In this document: positions 34,970 through 43,361 of the stretch, piece after piece
Layout of the letters: each line of letters opens with the position of its first letter
Position numbering within the stretch: position 1 is the first letter of the stretch
From: JACDAV01 sp964626755
GTDB lineage: Bacteria; Chloroflexota; Limnocylindria; Limnocylindrales; CSP1-4
Assembly: GCA_964626755.1 (NCBI GenBank)
Contig: CAZVGO010000028.1
Span: forward strand, 124,001 to 188,000
Direction of reading: 5' to 3'
Length of the DNA stretch: 64,000 nt
Notes under the pieces: generated by a model
The model's database searches: none
Told to the model about the DNA's origin: nothing
What the model saw: only the letters and a program-made list of their open reading frames with translations
Made by a program: the position numbers and the translations under genes

Positions 34970-35895
34970 GCCTCCGCCTGCGCCAATTCGGCGACCGCCT
35001 CGGCCGTCCGCACATCGGTGACGAGCGTGTTGACGGCCCGGGCGCGGAGGGCGCCGAGGATGGGCCGGACCTTGCTCGGCCCGCCGGCGACGCCGATCGT
35101 CACGGGGACGCGCGCGAGCTCGCGGGCATCGAACGCCAGGACCCGCTTCCGCAGCTCCTTGCCGACGAAGCGGCCCTGGGCGTCGAATGGGGCGATGAGC
35201 AGCTCCCCGATCGCGCCGCGCGACTCGAGGTCGCGGACGACCTCTGGGCCGAACGCGGCCTCCCCCCACGAGGGTGCCCCGATCCCGAACAGCGCCACGT
35301 CGAGGCGGTCCCAGAGCGCGAGGATGCTGCGCACGCCGGCGTGGGCGTAGAGGGCGCGCTTCGTTTCCGCGTCATCCACGAGACCCGGGGCGAGCAGACC
35401 GTGGACGGTGGCGCCGAGCGCCTCGGCGGCGCGTCGGAACGGTTCGCGGGTGGGGCCGGCGAACCAGTAGCCGCCGCACAGCGGGACGACCGTCGCGGCC
35501 ACGGGCGAGGTGGCGTCTCCGAGCGCGTCCGCGGCCGCGGAGACGGACGCGCCGTCCCCGATCCCGACGATCGAGCCGTCACGTACGGCCGTCCGCAGCA
35601 CCTGGGCGGCGAGCCGGCCGATGCTCCGCCTGCTGAGGTCCTCCGGCCCGGCAAGGCTCGGGGCGAGGTGGACGGCCTGGAGCCCGAAGCCCGTACGCAG
35701 CTCCCCGGCGGCCGGCGACTCGACATCCGTCCGCTCATGGATCCGGATCTCGACGATCCCCTCGGCGCGTGCCTGCTTGAGGAGCTTCGACACCTGCGGC
35801 CGGGTGACCCCGAGCAGCTCCGCCACGCGACCCTGCGTCTCGCCCAGCTCGTAGTAGAGCCGGCTCGCCCGAACGAGAGTCTCGAGGTCGCTCAT
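34966..35895 (-). CDS. SorC-family sugar-binding transcriptional regulator
   Basis: This is a 309-residue regulator. The N-terminal HTH is ETQGRVAELLGVTRPQVSKL. The C-terminal SorC effector domain, related to glucosamine-6-phosphate deaminase folds, has VGIGDGASVSAAADAL, PLCGGYW, LFGIGAPSW and VAGGPSKVRPILGALRA. It begins the five-gene operon (regulator, kinase, ATPase, permease, binding protein) and probably represses it until a phosphorylated sugar binds. A palindromic candidate operator lies 24-46 bases upstream of its start. Confidence 0.93.
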   Translation of the reverse strand: MSDLETLVRASRLYYELGETQGRVAELLGVTRPQVSKLLKQARAEGIVEIRIHERTDVESPAAGELRTGFGLQAVHLAPSLAGPEDLSRRSIGRLAAQVLRTAVRDGSIVGIGDGASVSAAADALGDATSPVAATVVPLCGGYWFAGPTREPFRRAAEALGATVHGLLAPGLVDDAETKRALYAHAGVRSILALWDRLDVALFGIGAPSWGEAAFGPEVVRDLESRGAIGELLIAPFDAQGRFVGKELRKRVLAFDARELARVPVTIGVAGGPSKVRPILGALRARAVNTLVTDVRTAEAVAELAQAEA

Positions 35896-35918
35896 GGGCC
35901 ACCCCTGCGGGCATCACG

Positions 35919-35941
35919 CACTTTTGTCCGATACAAATGTG
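35919..35941. promoter_or_regulatory. Candidate SorC operator palindrome
   Basis: Arms CACTTTTGT and ACAAATGTG match as an inverted repeat at 8 of 9 positions around a 5-base centre (CCGAT). The site lies 24-46 bases upstream of the SorC regulator ATG, in an AT-rich island. Position and symmetry fit autorepression by the dimeric or tetrameric regulator; the assignment is inference. Confidence 0.6.
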
Positions 35942-36001
35942 CCAGCACAGGGCGATCATCACCGACCTGGCGCGGTTCGTCAACTACCGAGGATGCTGGC
36001 C

Positions 36002-37414
36002 CTAGACGACTCGTCCCGGGTTGAGGATGCCGAGGGGGTCGAGCGCGGTCTTGATCGAGCGCATCACGGCCAGGGCACCCTCCCCTACCTGGGCGGCGAG
36101 GAACTCCCGACGTGCGCTTCCGATCCCGTGCTCGGCCGTGATCGTCCCTCCGAGAGCCAGCGCGGCGCGGTAGAGGTCGGCCCGGGCCGCCTCGGTCAGC
36201 TCCTCCGCCCGTGGGTCGTCCCGATCGAAGATGAAGTTTGGGTGGAGGTTGCCGTCGCCCGCGTGGCCGAACGTCGCGCACCGGATCCCGTGGGCGATCG
36301 CGATCCGGTCGATCGCCCGGAGGAGCTCCGGGACCCGGCTGCGGGGCACACCGACGTCCTCCATCCGGACCATGCCCTGCCGCTCGAGCGCCCGGAGGGC
36401 GAGCCGGCGAGCCTGGCGCAGCCAGTCGGCCTCCTGGGCGTCGGCCGCCTGGACCGTCGAGGTCGATCCCGCCGCCTCGCACGCGGCGACCGCCCGTTCG
36501 AGCTCCTCGGCCGCGGCCGCGCCCGGCAGGTCCGACTCGACCAGCAGCATCGCCGCGGCATCGCGGTCGAGGCCGAGGTGGTGCCAGTCGTCGACCGCTG
36601 CGATCGTCGCGCGGTCCATCAGCTCGAGCGTGACCGGGACGAGGCCGCCGGCCGTCATCCGGGCCACCGCGTCGCCCGCCGCGTCGAGGGTCGGGAAGAA
36701 CGCGAGCATCGTCGAGCGAGGCGGCGGCGTAGGGCGGAGGCGGAGCGTCGCCTCGGTGATCAGCCCGAGCGTGCCCTGCGATCCCACGAACAGGTGGGTC
36801 AGCGCGTAGCCGGCAACGTCCTTGATGTTCCGGCCCCCCGTCCGGATCACGGACCCGTCGGCCAGGACGACCTCCAGGCCCAGCACGGAATCACGGGTCT
36901 GGCCGTACTTCACGCAGCACAACCCGCCCGCGTTCGTCCCGAGGTTCCCCCCGATCGAGCACATCTCGTAGCTCGCCGGATCGGGGGCGTAGAAGAGGCC
37001 TTCCTCGGCAACTGCCTTCTTCAGTTCGGCGTTGATCATCCCCGGCTGAACCACCACGCACAGGTTGTCGCGATCGATCTCGAGGACGCGGTTCATCCGC
37101 GCGAACGCGATCGTCAGGCCGCCGTCGATCCCCGCTGCGCCGCCGCTGAGCCCCGTGCCCGCCCCGCGTGCCACGACCGGGATCAGGTGCTCCGCGGCGA
37201 GGCGGACGAGGCTGCTCACCTCGGCGGTCGTCGTCGGGAGGGCCACGGCGAGCGGCAGGCCGGCCGACAGGTAAGCCGTTTCGTCGAGCCGGTAGGTCTC
37301 GCGATCGGCCTCGTCCGTCAGCAGTCGGAGGCCCGGCAGTCCTTCCCGAAGGGCCGTGAGGAAGGCCACCCGGGTGGCCTCGGACGGGGTCGGGAGGGTG
37401 GGTGGGGCGACCAT
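36002..37414 (-). CDS. glcD: Glycolate/lactate oxidase FAD subunit (GlcD)
   Basis: This is a 470-residue flavoprotein that oxidises glycolate to glyoxylate, or a related 2-hydroxyacid. The FAD-binding PCMH domain includes PVVARGAGTGLSGGA and CSIGGNLGTNAGGLCCVKYG. The C-terminal substrate domain has FGHAGDGNLHPNFIF with the metal histidines, TAEHGIGSARREF and the terminal DPLGILNPGR. All are GlcD-type. No glcE or glcF lies beside it. It provides a second source of glyoxylate for the malate synthase at 20 kb. Confidence 0.92.
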   Translation of the reverse strand: MVAPPTLPTPSEATRVAFLTALREGLPGLRLLTDEADRETYRLDETAYLSAGLPLAVALPTTTAEVSSLVRLAAEHLIPVVARGAGTGLSGGAAGIDGGLTIAFARMNRVLEIDRDNLCVVVQPGMINAELKKAVAEEGLFYAPDPASYEMCSIGGNLGTNAGGLCCVKYGQTRDSVLGLEVVLADGSVIRTGGRNIKDVAGYALTHLFVGSQGTLGLITEATLRLRPTPPPRSTMLAFFPTLDAAGDAVARMTAGGLVPVTLELMDRATIAAVDDWHHLGLDRDAAAMLLVESDLPGAAAAEELERAVAACEAAGSTSTVQAADAQEADWLRQARRLALRALERQGMVRMEDVGVPRSRVPELLRAIDRIAIAHGIRCATFGHAGDGNLHPNFIFDRDDPRAEELTEAARADLYRAALALGGTITAEHGIGSARREFLAAQVGEGALAVMRSIKTALDPLGILNPGRVV

Positions 37415-37490
37415 GGCCGAAGGATACGCGGGCCACCGCGACGATTGGTCCGGGGACGCTTCGGGGTGGGGCGTCTACGATCTGGGCCTG

Positions 37491-39008
37491 ATGGACCGGT
37501 CCAACCGCATCGCCATGACCATGGTCGGCACGGCCATCGTGCTCGCGCTGTTCGCCCTTGCGGTCGTTTCCGGCATGCAAAGCGAGCCGGGCGCGAGCCC
37601 CGGCCCGGGGGCGAGCTCGAGTCTCTCGGCCGCCGTGTCTCCCTCGCCGGCGGAGAGCATCCCGGCGACGCCATCGCCCCAGCCGACGGCTACCGGCTCG
37701 CCCGCCCCGACAGCCTCGCCGACGCCGGCGCCCTCCACCTCCGCGGAGCCGACGATCCCCCCGACCGCGGCCGCGCTCGATCCCGGGTCCGTCGACCGGA
37801 CCAGCCTGGACCTCCAGGTTACGTACGACGTGGCGCTCGCCCTCCGCTACAACTCCCGCGCCTTCACGGTCGACACGGTCATGACGATCGAGAACACGTC
37901 GGGCGGGCCGATCGACCGCCTCGAGCTGAACACCGTTGCGGCTCGACTCGGCGGGCTCCAGGTGCGGGCCGCATCGGTCGCCAGCAAGGCCGTCAAGGTC
38001 ACGGTCGACGACCAGACGCTCGTGATGCCGCTCGGCGGCGTGCTCCCCGATGGCGGTCTCGTCCAGGCGCGCCTGGTCTTCCGGTCGACGCTGCGGTCGA
38101 ACGTCGCCGGCCAGAACTGGATGTTCGCCCGGGCCAATGGCATCGTCGAGGCCTACCGCTGGCTGCCGTGGGTGAGCCGGCGACTGCCATTCAATCGGCC
38201 GAACATCGGCGACCCGTGGATCACGCCGGTCAGCCCGCGCGTTCGGGTGACGATCACGACGGACCGACCTCTCGTGATCGCGACGTCGGGCGAACGCATC
38301 GCGGCAAGCGGGCTGACCCAGACGTTCGAGGCGGAGAACGTGCGCGACTTCGCGATCACCGCCAGCCCGGACTACCGGACCAGGTCCGTCGTCGTGGGCG
38401 ACACGACGATCCGGGTCTACTACCGGCCGGGCGGGCCGGGCGCGTCGCTGCTCGCTCAGGCGAGGAACGCGCTGACGAAGATGGAGGCGCTCGTCGGGCC
38501 GTATCCGTACCGGACGTTCCGGGTCGCCCAGTCGGCCGGCGGCTACGCGATCGAATCACCCGGGCTCGTCTGGATCCCGCGCGGCACCCCGTCGGGGAAC
38601 CTCGCCTATCTCGTCCACCACGAGACGGCCCACCAGTGGTTCTACGGGCTCGTCGGGGGCGACCAGGCGAACGAGCCGTTCACAGACGAGGCGATGGCCG
38701 ACTTCCTGGCCCGCCACGTCCTGGGCACGCGGCGCGGGAGCCGGTGCCGGACATCGCGCCTCGACCTGTCGATCTATCGCTACTCGTCGGCGTGCTACTA
38801 CGAGGTGATCTACATCCAGGGCGGCAACTTCATCAACGACCTCCGGGTCCGGATGGGCTCGACGCGGTTCTGGACCGGCGTCCGCGCGTACATCGCGGCA
38901 AACCGGTTCGAGATCGCGCCCACGAAGACCCTCCTCGACACGCTCGACGCCCACACGACGCTCGACCTCGTACCGCGCTTCGCGCCACGGTTTCCGCGGC
39001 TCTACTGA
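37491..39008 (+). CDS. Membrane-anchored M1-like zinc metallopeptidase
   Basis: This is a 505-residue protein with an N-terminal transmembrane anchor (about residues 8-27), a Pro/Ser/Ala-rich linker of about 80 residues, and an extracellular aminopeptidase N-like region. The gluzincin motif is VHHETAHQWFYGLVG (HExxH at about 377-381) with the third ligand glutamate 18 residues on in NEPFTDEAMADF. A catalytic-domain tyrosine and GAMEN-like region are present in diverged form (GYAIESPGLVWI). An upstream in-frame ATG at 37413 would overlap the glcD start codon on the other strand, so the ATG at 37491, which begins the anchor, is preferred. Confidence 0.85.
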   Translation: MDRSNRIAMTMVGTAIVLALFALAVVSGMQSEPGASPGPGASSSLSAAVSPSPAESIPATPSPQPTATGSPAPTASPTPAPSTSAEPTIPPTAAALDPGSVDRTSLDLQVTYDVALALRYNSRAFTVDTVMTIENTSGGPIDRLELNTVAARLGGLQVRAASVASKAVKVTVDDQTLVMPLGGVLPDGGLVQARLVFRSTLRSNVAGQNWMFARANGIVEAYRWLPWVSRRLPFNRPNIGDPWITPVSPRVRVTITTDRPLVIATSGERIAASGLTQTFEAENVRDFAITASPDYRTRSVVVGDTTIRVYYRPGGPGASLLAQARNALTKMEALVGPYPYRTFRVAQSAGGYAIESPGLVWIPRGTPSGNLAYLVHHETAHQWFYGLVGGDQANEPFTDEAMADFLARHVLGTRRGSRCRTSRLDLSIYRYSSACYYEVIYIQGGNFINDLRVRMGSTRFWTGVRAYIAANRFEIAPTKTLLDTLDAHTTLDLVPRFAPRFPRLY

Positions 39009-39047
39009 CGCGCGAGCAGAGGGAGCGCCCTCCGCCGCCGACACTGC

Positions 39048-39072
39048 TGCGACTTCGTACTACGAAGTCGCA
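39048..39072. terminator. Perfect 25-bp palindrome between convergent genes
   Basis: Arms TGCGACTTCGTA and TACGAAGTCGCA are exact inverse complements around one C. It lies between the M1 peptidase stop and the MpaB-like stop, and directly abuts the latter. It could end transcription from both sides. A degenerate copy sits in ligD at 9053-9077, so it is also a dispersed repeat. Confidence 0.5.
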
Positions 39073-39951
39073 TCAGCGCGCGCTGGTGGACGGGACCCGT
39101 CGCGAGCCAACCCGACGGTCCGCCGCACGAGCCTGGGCGACCCAGCGGAGGGACGTCGGCACGAGCGGCCGCCAGCCACGCCAGCCCGCGACGAGCCACG
39201 CGGAGACGACCCGCTCGAGCGGGCCCCAGCGGAGCCCGAACTCATCCCGCAACCGGGCCGGTAACAGCCCCACGGCGGGCCAGAGCGTCCAGGCATAGGC
39301 CGGCGCGGGCAGCCAGCCCAGCGACGGGATCACCGGGCCGAGCGGCGGGTTGAGAATCGACCGACCGATGTTGCGCGCCGTCGGCGAGACGTGGATCGGG
39401 CCGTCCGGCGCGAGCATCCGGGCCATGTACGCGTCGAACGCGTCGATGTCGCGGGGCAGAAGCGCGTCCGGGATCCCGAAGGCCCGGCCGATCGGACGCG
39501 TCTCGGCGTAGAACCGGGCCCGGGCCTCGCGCGGGTACGGCGCAAGCCACGCGTCGTATGACTCGATCGTCGAGTCGACGAGGGTCGCGTGAACCCACAT
39601 CGCGAGCTCCGGATCGCGGGCCGAGTAGCGCTCCCCATGCACCCGGCGGGCATCAGGGTCGCGCACCGCCCCGCCGATCCCCCGGTGGAGCGCGTTGAGC
39701 CGCCGGATCTCGCCCCGGGCGGCGGCGGTCGTCCCGTACACGATCCGCAGGTAGCTCCGGAGCGTGCCCTGGAGGCGTAGCCACGGGTCCGCCCGGAAGC
39801 CGCTGTGCTGGTCGACGCCCTCGGCGACGAGCGGGTGAGCAACCTGGAGGAGGAGCGAGCGCGGCCCGGCTCCCAGGAGCAGCATCGCCTCCCGATCGAG
39901 GCGCCAGCCCTCGCTGTCGGGGCCGTACAGCCCTGGGTCGCGGCCATTCAT
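39073..39951 (-). CDS. Oxygenase MpaB family protein (DUF2236)
   Basis: This is a 292-residue protein of the DUF2236/MpaB group, haem-containing relatives of latex-clearing protein. The N-terminal LLLGAGPRSLLLQVAHPLVA, the conserved HSGFRADPWLRLQGT and the WVHATLVDS helix with its histidine are the family features. The ATG at 39951 starts at MNGRDPGLYGP; a GTG two codons upstream is an alternative. The substrate is unknown. It converges with the M1 peptidase across the palindrome. Confidence 0.85.
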   Translation of the reverse strand: MNGRDPGLYGPDSEGWRLDREAMLLLGAGPRSLLLQVAHPLVAEGVDQHSGFRADPWLRLQGTLRSYLRIVYGTTAAARGEIRRLNALHRGIGGAVRDPDARRVHGERYSARDPELAMWVHATLVDSTIESYDAWLAPYPREARARFYAETRPIGRAFGIPDALLPRDIDAFDAYMARMLAPDGPIHVSPTARNIGRSILNPPLGPVIPSLGWLPAPAYAWTLWPAVGLLPARLRDEFGLRWGPLERVVSAWLVAGWRGWRPLVPTSLRWVAQARAADRRVGSRRVPSTSAR

Positions 39952-40001
39952 GGTCACGGCGGGACGATATAGGAGGCGCCCGTGGCGTGCCGCCGAGGGC
40001 C

Positions 40002-40140
40002 TTGCGTGAGATGCACGTTCCGTCGAAGGAGCGGGCCAGGGTGACCGTCCCAAGGGCTGTTCTTGCACGAGACGGCGGTTCTGTCGGCTAGAAGGCGCGC
40101 GTCGGGACACTCCAACCGACGGATGCCGCGCCTGATGCAA
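40002..40140. repeat. Intergenic cluster C of short repeats
   Basis: The spacer upstream of the MpaB-like gene has two direct TTGC-headed copies (40002, TTGCGTGAGATGCACG; 40063, TTGCACGAGACGGCGG). One inverted copy (40116-40140) reads TTGCATCAGGCGCGG on the minus strand. The inverted copy and the first direct copy closely match those of cluster B. Apart from this no gene is seen between 39957 and 40173. Confidence 0.6.
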
Positions 40141-40173
40141 GCTTGCCGGGCCGGTGGGCCGGCGAACGCGCCC

Positions 40174-40860
40174 CTACCGCTCCCCAGGGCGTCGCCCGAC
40201 CACCCACCAGGCCGCGGGGAAGAGGACCGCGGCGAGCACGAGCTTGAGTACGTCGCCGAACACGAACGGGAAGAAGCCGAACTGGAGGGTCTCGGTCGGG
40301 CTGAAGCCGCCCACGGCCGCCAGCCACGGCAGCCCGATCGCGTAGATCAGCCCATTCCCGATGATCATCGCGCCGAGCGCCCCGAGCAGGTTGCGGTCCC
40401 AGCCAAGCTCGGCCAGGCGCCCGACGAGGCCACCCGCGAGGATGAACCCGATGAGGTACCCGCCGGTCGCGCCGAGCATGACCTGGATGCCGTCCTTGCC
40501 TTCCGCGAAGACCGGCAGCCCGACAGCGCCGAGCAGCACGTACAGGAGCACCGCCGCGATCCCGCGCCGGAAGCCGAGCGCCCCGCCCACGAGCAGCACC
40601 CCGAATGTCTGCCCCGTTACGGGTACCGGCGATCCGGGGACCGGGATGCTGATGAGGGCGGTCAGGGAGATCAGCAACGCGCCCGTGACGATCAACCCGA
40701 TGTGGCGGGCCCGGGAGCTGAGCGACTCGCCGACCCGGATCGGGACGAGGAAATCCGCGAGCGTGATCCCCTTTTCGCGGGCGGGCAGGCGGTCCAGCCG
40801 TGGAGTCGCGATGAGCATCCGTCCCTCCCCCGTCGAGGCCCTCCCCGGCCGGTCGACCAT
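40174..40860 (-). CDS. bioY: Biotin transporter BioY
   Basis: This 228-residue membrane protein is the substrate-binding S component for biotin uptake. After a hydrophilic N-terminus of about 50 residues it has six predicted helices. The BioY motifs PVPVTGQTFGVLLVGGALG and GATGGYLIGFILAGGLVG are clear. No EcfA or EcfT genes adjoin, so it works alone or with a shared module. A start at the internal ATG (40818) is possible. It follows the FtsX-like gene by 22 bases on the same strand. Confidence 0.93.
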   Translation of the reverse strand: MVDRPGRASTGEGRMLIATPRLDRLPAREKGITLADFLVPIRVGESLSSRARHIGLIVTGALLISLTALISIPVPGSPVPVTGQTFGVLLVGGALGFRRGIAAVLLYVLLGAVGLPVFAEGKDGIQVMLGATGGYLIGFILAGGLVGRLAELGWDRNLLGALGAMIIGNGLIYAIGLPWLAAVGGFSPTETLQFGFFPFVFGDVLKLVLAAVLFPAAWWVVGRRPGER

Positions 40861-40882
40861 GCCCCGAGTCTATCAGAGCGAG

Positions 40883-42640
40883 CTACCCGAACTCGACCGC
40901 CCGGACGACCGCCAGGCGCCTGGCGAGGCTGCCCGAGTACCACGCCGCCGCCATCGACAGGCCGATCCCGAGCACGAGAGAGAGCCCCAGGGCGGCCCAT
41001 GGCACATCGACCGCGGGGTCGAGCCCGCCGCCCCCGAGGATGATCAACACGGCCCCCAAGGCGAGACCGGCGATGGACCCGAGGACCGCTCCCGCGAACC
41101 CCACGAAACCGGCCTCGAGGAGGACCACCCGGCGCGCGCCTCCGGAGGCCGGTCGGCGCTCCCGGTTGCCCAACGCCCCAGCGCCAACGATCGCCAGCCC
41201 GCCGACCACGACCGCGAGGAGGCCCAGGGCGTCGATCTGCGCGACGACGCGGCCAAGAACAGGCGACTGCTCGGCGGCGATGCGGTGCGCGCTCACGCCA
41301 ACCGTGGCGACGGCCACGACCAGGCCCAGTGCAATCGCCGCAACCGTCACGGTCCGGGCGGTCCCGGCCGGGTCGCGGTCGAGGGCACTTCGCGCAAGCT
41401 GCGCATCGGCCCGGAGCTGCCGCGGCATCGCCGGCTCGACGAACCGGCTGAGCCGCCTGGCGATCGCGACGAGCATGCGAGCCGGGGTTGCGGCCACCCG
41501 GTCGAGAGGCAACGCGCCGCCGGCGATCACGAAGAGCACCGCGACCAGGGTTGCCGCGGCCGTTCCGCCAACGCCCAGAGCCACCGGCGCGACGTCCGCC
41601 CCCGTCAACGCAGCGAGAACCAGTGCGAATACCGCTCCGACGCCTGACCCGGTCGCGCCGCGCACGGCTGCTCGCCGCAGCCGCCTGTACGACCCGACCT
41701 CGCCTGCCTCCCGGCCCGTCAGTCGGACGGCGCTGAAGACGAGGAGCCCGCCGGCGAGCGTGCCGACGGCCGCAATGCCCGCGGCGGTGACCTCGAAGCC
41801 GGTCGTCGGCAGCCGCAGCGCTCCGGCCAGGTCGGCGGGTGACGTGAGGACGTAGGGCGCGCCCGCGAGCGCGTCGTCGAGCTCTGCCCGGACGCCGTCG
41901 AGCGGGACGCCTTCCCCGACGAGCAGGTCCACCCGCGCCACGCCATCGAGCTCGAACATCCGGGCCACGGCGTCGAACGGCAGGATGACGGTCCTGCCAC
42001 CCGACTCGGCGAGGGGCCCGTCGCCGGCTGCGATGCCGATCACGCGGAAACGCTCAGGCTCGCCCGGCGTCGCGACGATCACGTCGCTTCCAAGGCCATA
42101 GTCTTCTTCTGCGGCGAGGCGCTCGGTGATGATCGCTCCCGCCTCGTCGCGCCTCGTCAACGGGGCCCCGGCGACCAGCTCGACGTCGCGAATCTGGCCC
42201 TCGAGAACCGGATCAATTCCGAGGATCGTCACGGGCGACCCGCTCGACGCCGCTGTGTCCGCCTCGGGCAGCAGCGTCGCGCGCTGTTCGACCGCCGGCG
42301 CGGCGAGCTCCACGCCGAGCACACTCCGGATGGTGACGAGCATCTCCTCGGAGAGTGTCCCGCCATCGAGCCCCGAGATGCGGAAATCGGAGCGTCCGAG
42401 GGTCACCTCGACCGCGCGCTCGATCGAGCGCTCGACGCCACGGCCGACCGCCAGGGAAGCAAATACCAGCGACGCACCCAGGCCGATACCAACGACCGTG
42501 AGCAGGGTCATGGTCGATGGCGCCGCAGGCCCGCGCAGGACCGACGCGCGCCGCCCGCGCTCGTGCTCGGCCATGCGCCGGGCCGGGGAAGTGCCTGCCG
42601 TCACTCGGGCTCGGCGCCGGGAGCCGATGACACGCGGCAT
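40883..42640 (-). CDS. FtsX-like ABC permease without adjacent ATPase
   Basis: This 585-residue membrane protein has a basic N-terminus and a first helix at about residues 44-66. An extracytoplasmic MacB-type domain follows (about 67-285, including VTILGIDPVLEG and VIGIAAGDGPLAES). At least six further helices in two groups end with a FtsX-domain signature (RRVVLLEAGFVGFAGAVLGS). Proteins of this type export lipoproteins, macrolides or peptides with a LolD/MacB ATPase. None is encoded next to it, so the partner lies elsewhere. It may be co-transcribed with the CAP protein upstream (27-base gap) and bioY downstream. Confidence 0.8.
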   Translation of the reverse strand: MPRVIGSRRRARVTAGTSPARRMAEHERGRRASVLRGPAAPSTMTLLTVVGIGLGASLVFASLAVGRGVERSIERAVEVTLGRSDFRISGLDGGTLSEEMLVTIRSVLGVELAAPAVEQRATLLPEADTAASSGSPVTILGIDPVLEGQIRDVELVAGAPLTRRDEAGAIITERLAAEEDYGLGSDVIVATPGEPERFRVIGIAAGDGPLAESGGRTVILPFDAVARMFELDGVARVDLLVGEGVPLDGVRAELDDALAGAPYVLTSPADLAGALRLPTTGFEVTAAGIAAVGTLAGGLLVFSAVRLTGREAGEVGSYRRLRRAAVRGATGSGVGAVFALVLAALTGADVAPVALGVGGTAAATLVAVLFVIAGGALPLDRVAATPARMLVAIARRLSRFVEPAMPRQLRADAQLARSALDRDPAGTARTVTVAAIALGLVVAVATVGVSAHRIAAEQSPVLGRVVAQIDALGLLAVVVGGLAIVGAGALGNRERRPASGGARRVVLLEAGFVGFAGAVLGSIAGLALGAVLIILGGGGLDPAVDVPWAALGLSLVLGIGLSMAAAWYSGSLARRLAVVRAVEFG

Positions 42641-42667
42641 GGCCGCAGTGTAGCCAGTGGGCGGGCG

Positions 42668-43231
42668 TCAGGACCTCGGCGGCAGTCCCGTGACCTCGCA
42701 CGGATCCGCGAAGAGGACCGTCCAGACCTTCTTGCCGTCGGGCCCCTTGTAGGCCCCGACGCCGATCGCGTGCCACGGCTCGGCGACGATGTTCGCGCGA
42801 TGGCCGGGCGAATCGAGGAAGGCCTCGTGGATCCGCTCCGTTGCGACGCCGTCGGCGTGCGTGTTCCAGCCGATGTTCTCGCCTGCGAGCGTGAAGCAGT
42901 AGTCCCTGTGCTCGATGATCTCGAAGACCCTCCCGCCGGCGGGCGGGATCGAGTGGCTGAAGTAGCGGCGGGCCGACATGTCCTTGCTGCGCCAGCGGGC
43001 GATCGCCGTGAGCTCCGCATCGGCGTGGAGCGCCGCCAGGCCGGCACTCGCCCGCGACTGGTTCGTCCGGTCGATCAGCTCCTGCTCGGACGTGGCGCTG
43101 AAGGCGCCATCGCCCCACGACAGGGCCGAGGGCGGCGCCGAGAGGGTCGCGGCTGCCGTCAGCCCGAGTGCGAGCGAGGTGAGCGCGGCGAACCGCCGGC
43201 CGGTGAGGAAGAGGCGCGCGTGAGCGGGCAT
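42668..43231 (-). CDS. Secreted CAP-domain (SCP/PR1) protein
   Basis: This is a 187-residue exported protein. The signal peptide spans about residues 1-39. The CAP fold is seen in ELIDRTNQSRASAGL, HADAELTAIARWRS, the FSHSIP and FTLAGENIGW motifs, and SPGHRANIV with the second histidine. The cavity His/Glu set of the family appears complete. Function of bacterial CAP proteins is mostly unknown; extracellular lipid or peptidoglycan-associated roles are proposed. Upstream lies 130 bases without a gene. Confidence 0.9.
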   Translation of the reverse strand: MPAHARLFLTGRRFAALTSLALGLTAAATLSAPPSALSWGDGAFSATSEQELIDRTNQSRASAGLAALHADAELTAIARWRSKDMSARRYFSHSIPPAGGRVFEIIEHRDYCFTLAGENIGWNTHADGVATERIHEAFLDSPGHRANIVAEPWHAIGVGAYKGPDGKKVWTVLFADPCEVTGLPPRS

Positions 43232-43361
43232 CGATGTGGCGTCCTGTGGGGCAGCCCCGATCGGGGGTCCGGTAGGGTCGCCACGCTAGGTGGACGGTGG
43301 GTGTGAGTCCCCGGTGCGATGGTCCGGGCAGCGGCTGAACGCGGGTACCAGCCTCAGCGCA

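Noticed and set aside
37413..37415. Alternative ATG of the M1 peptidase overlapping the glcD start codon on the other strand
   Set aside because: The extra 26 residues are unlike an N-terminal signal, and the ATG at 37491 directly precedes the membrane anchor.
35894..39298. Open frame of more than 1100 codons on the plus strand
   Set aside because: It runs antisense to glcD and in another frame of the M1 peptidase gene. Its sequence is a low-complexity Arg/Gly/Pro/Asp mixture, typical of shadow frames in GC-rich DNA.
43232..43361. Possible riboswitch-like structure upstream of the CAP gene (GGTGTGAGTCC on the plus strand)
   Set aside because: The similarity to FMN or cobalamin elements is limited to a few bases and is on the strand opposite to the gene it would control. 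No conserved core could be matched.
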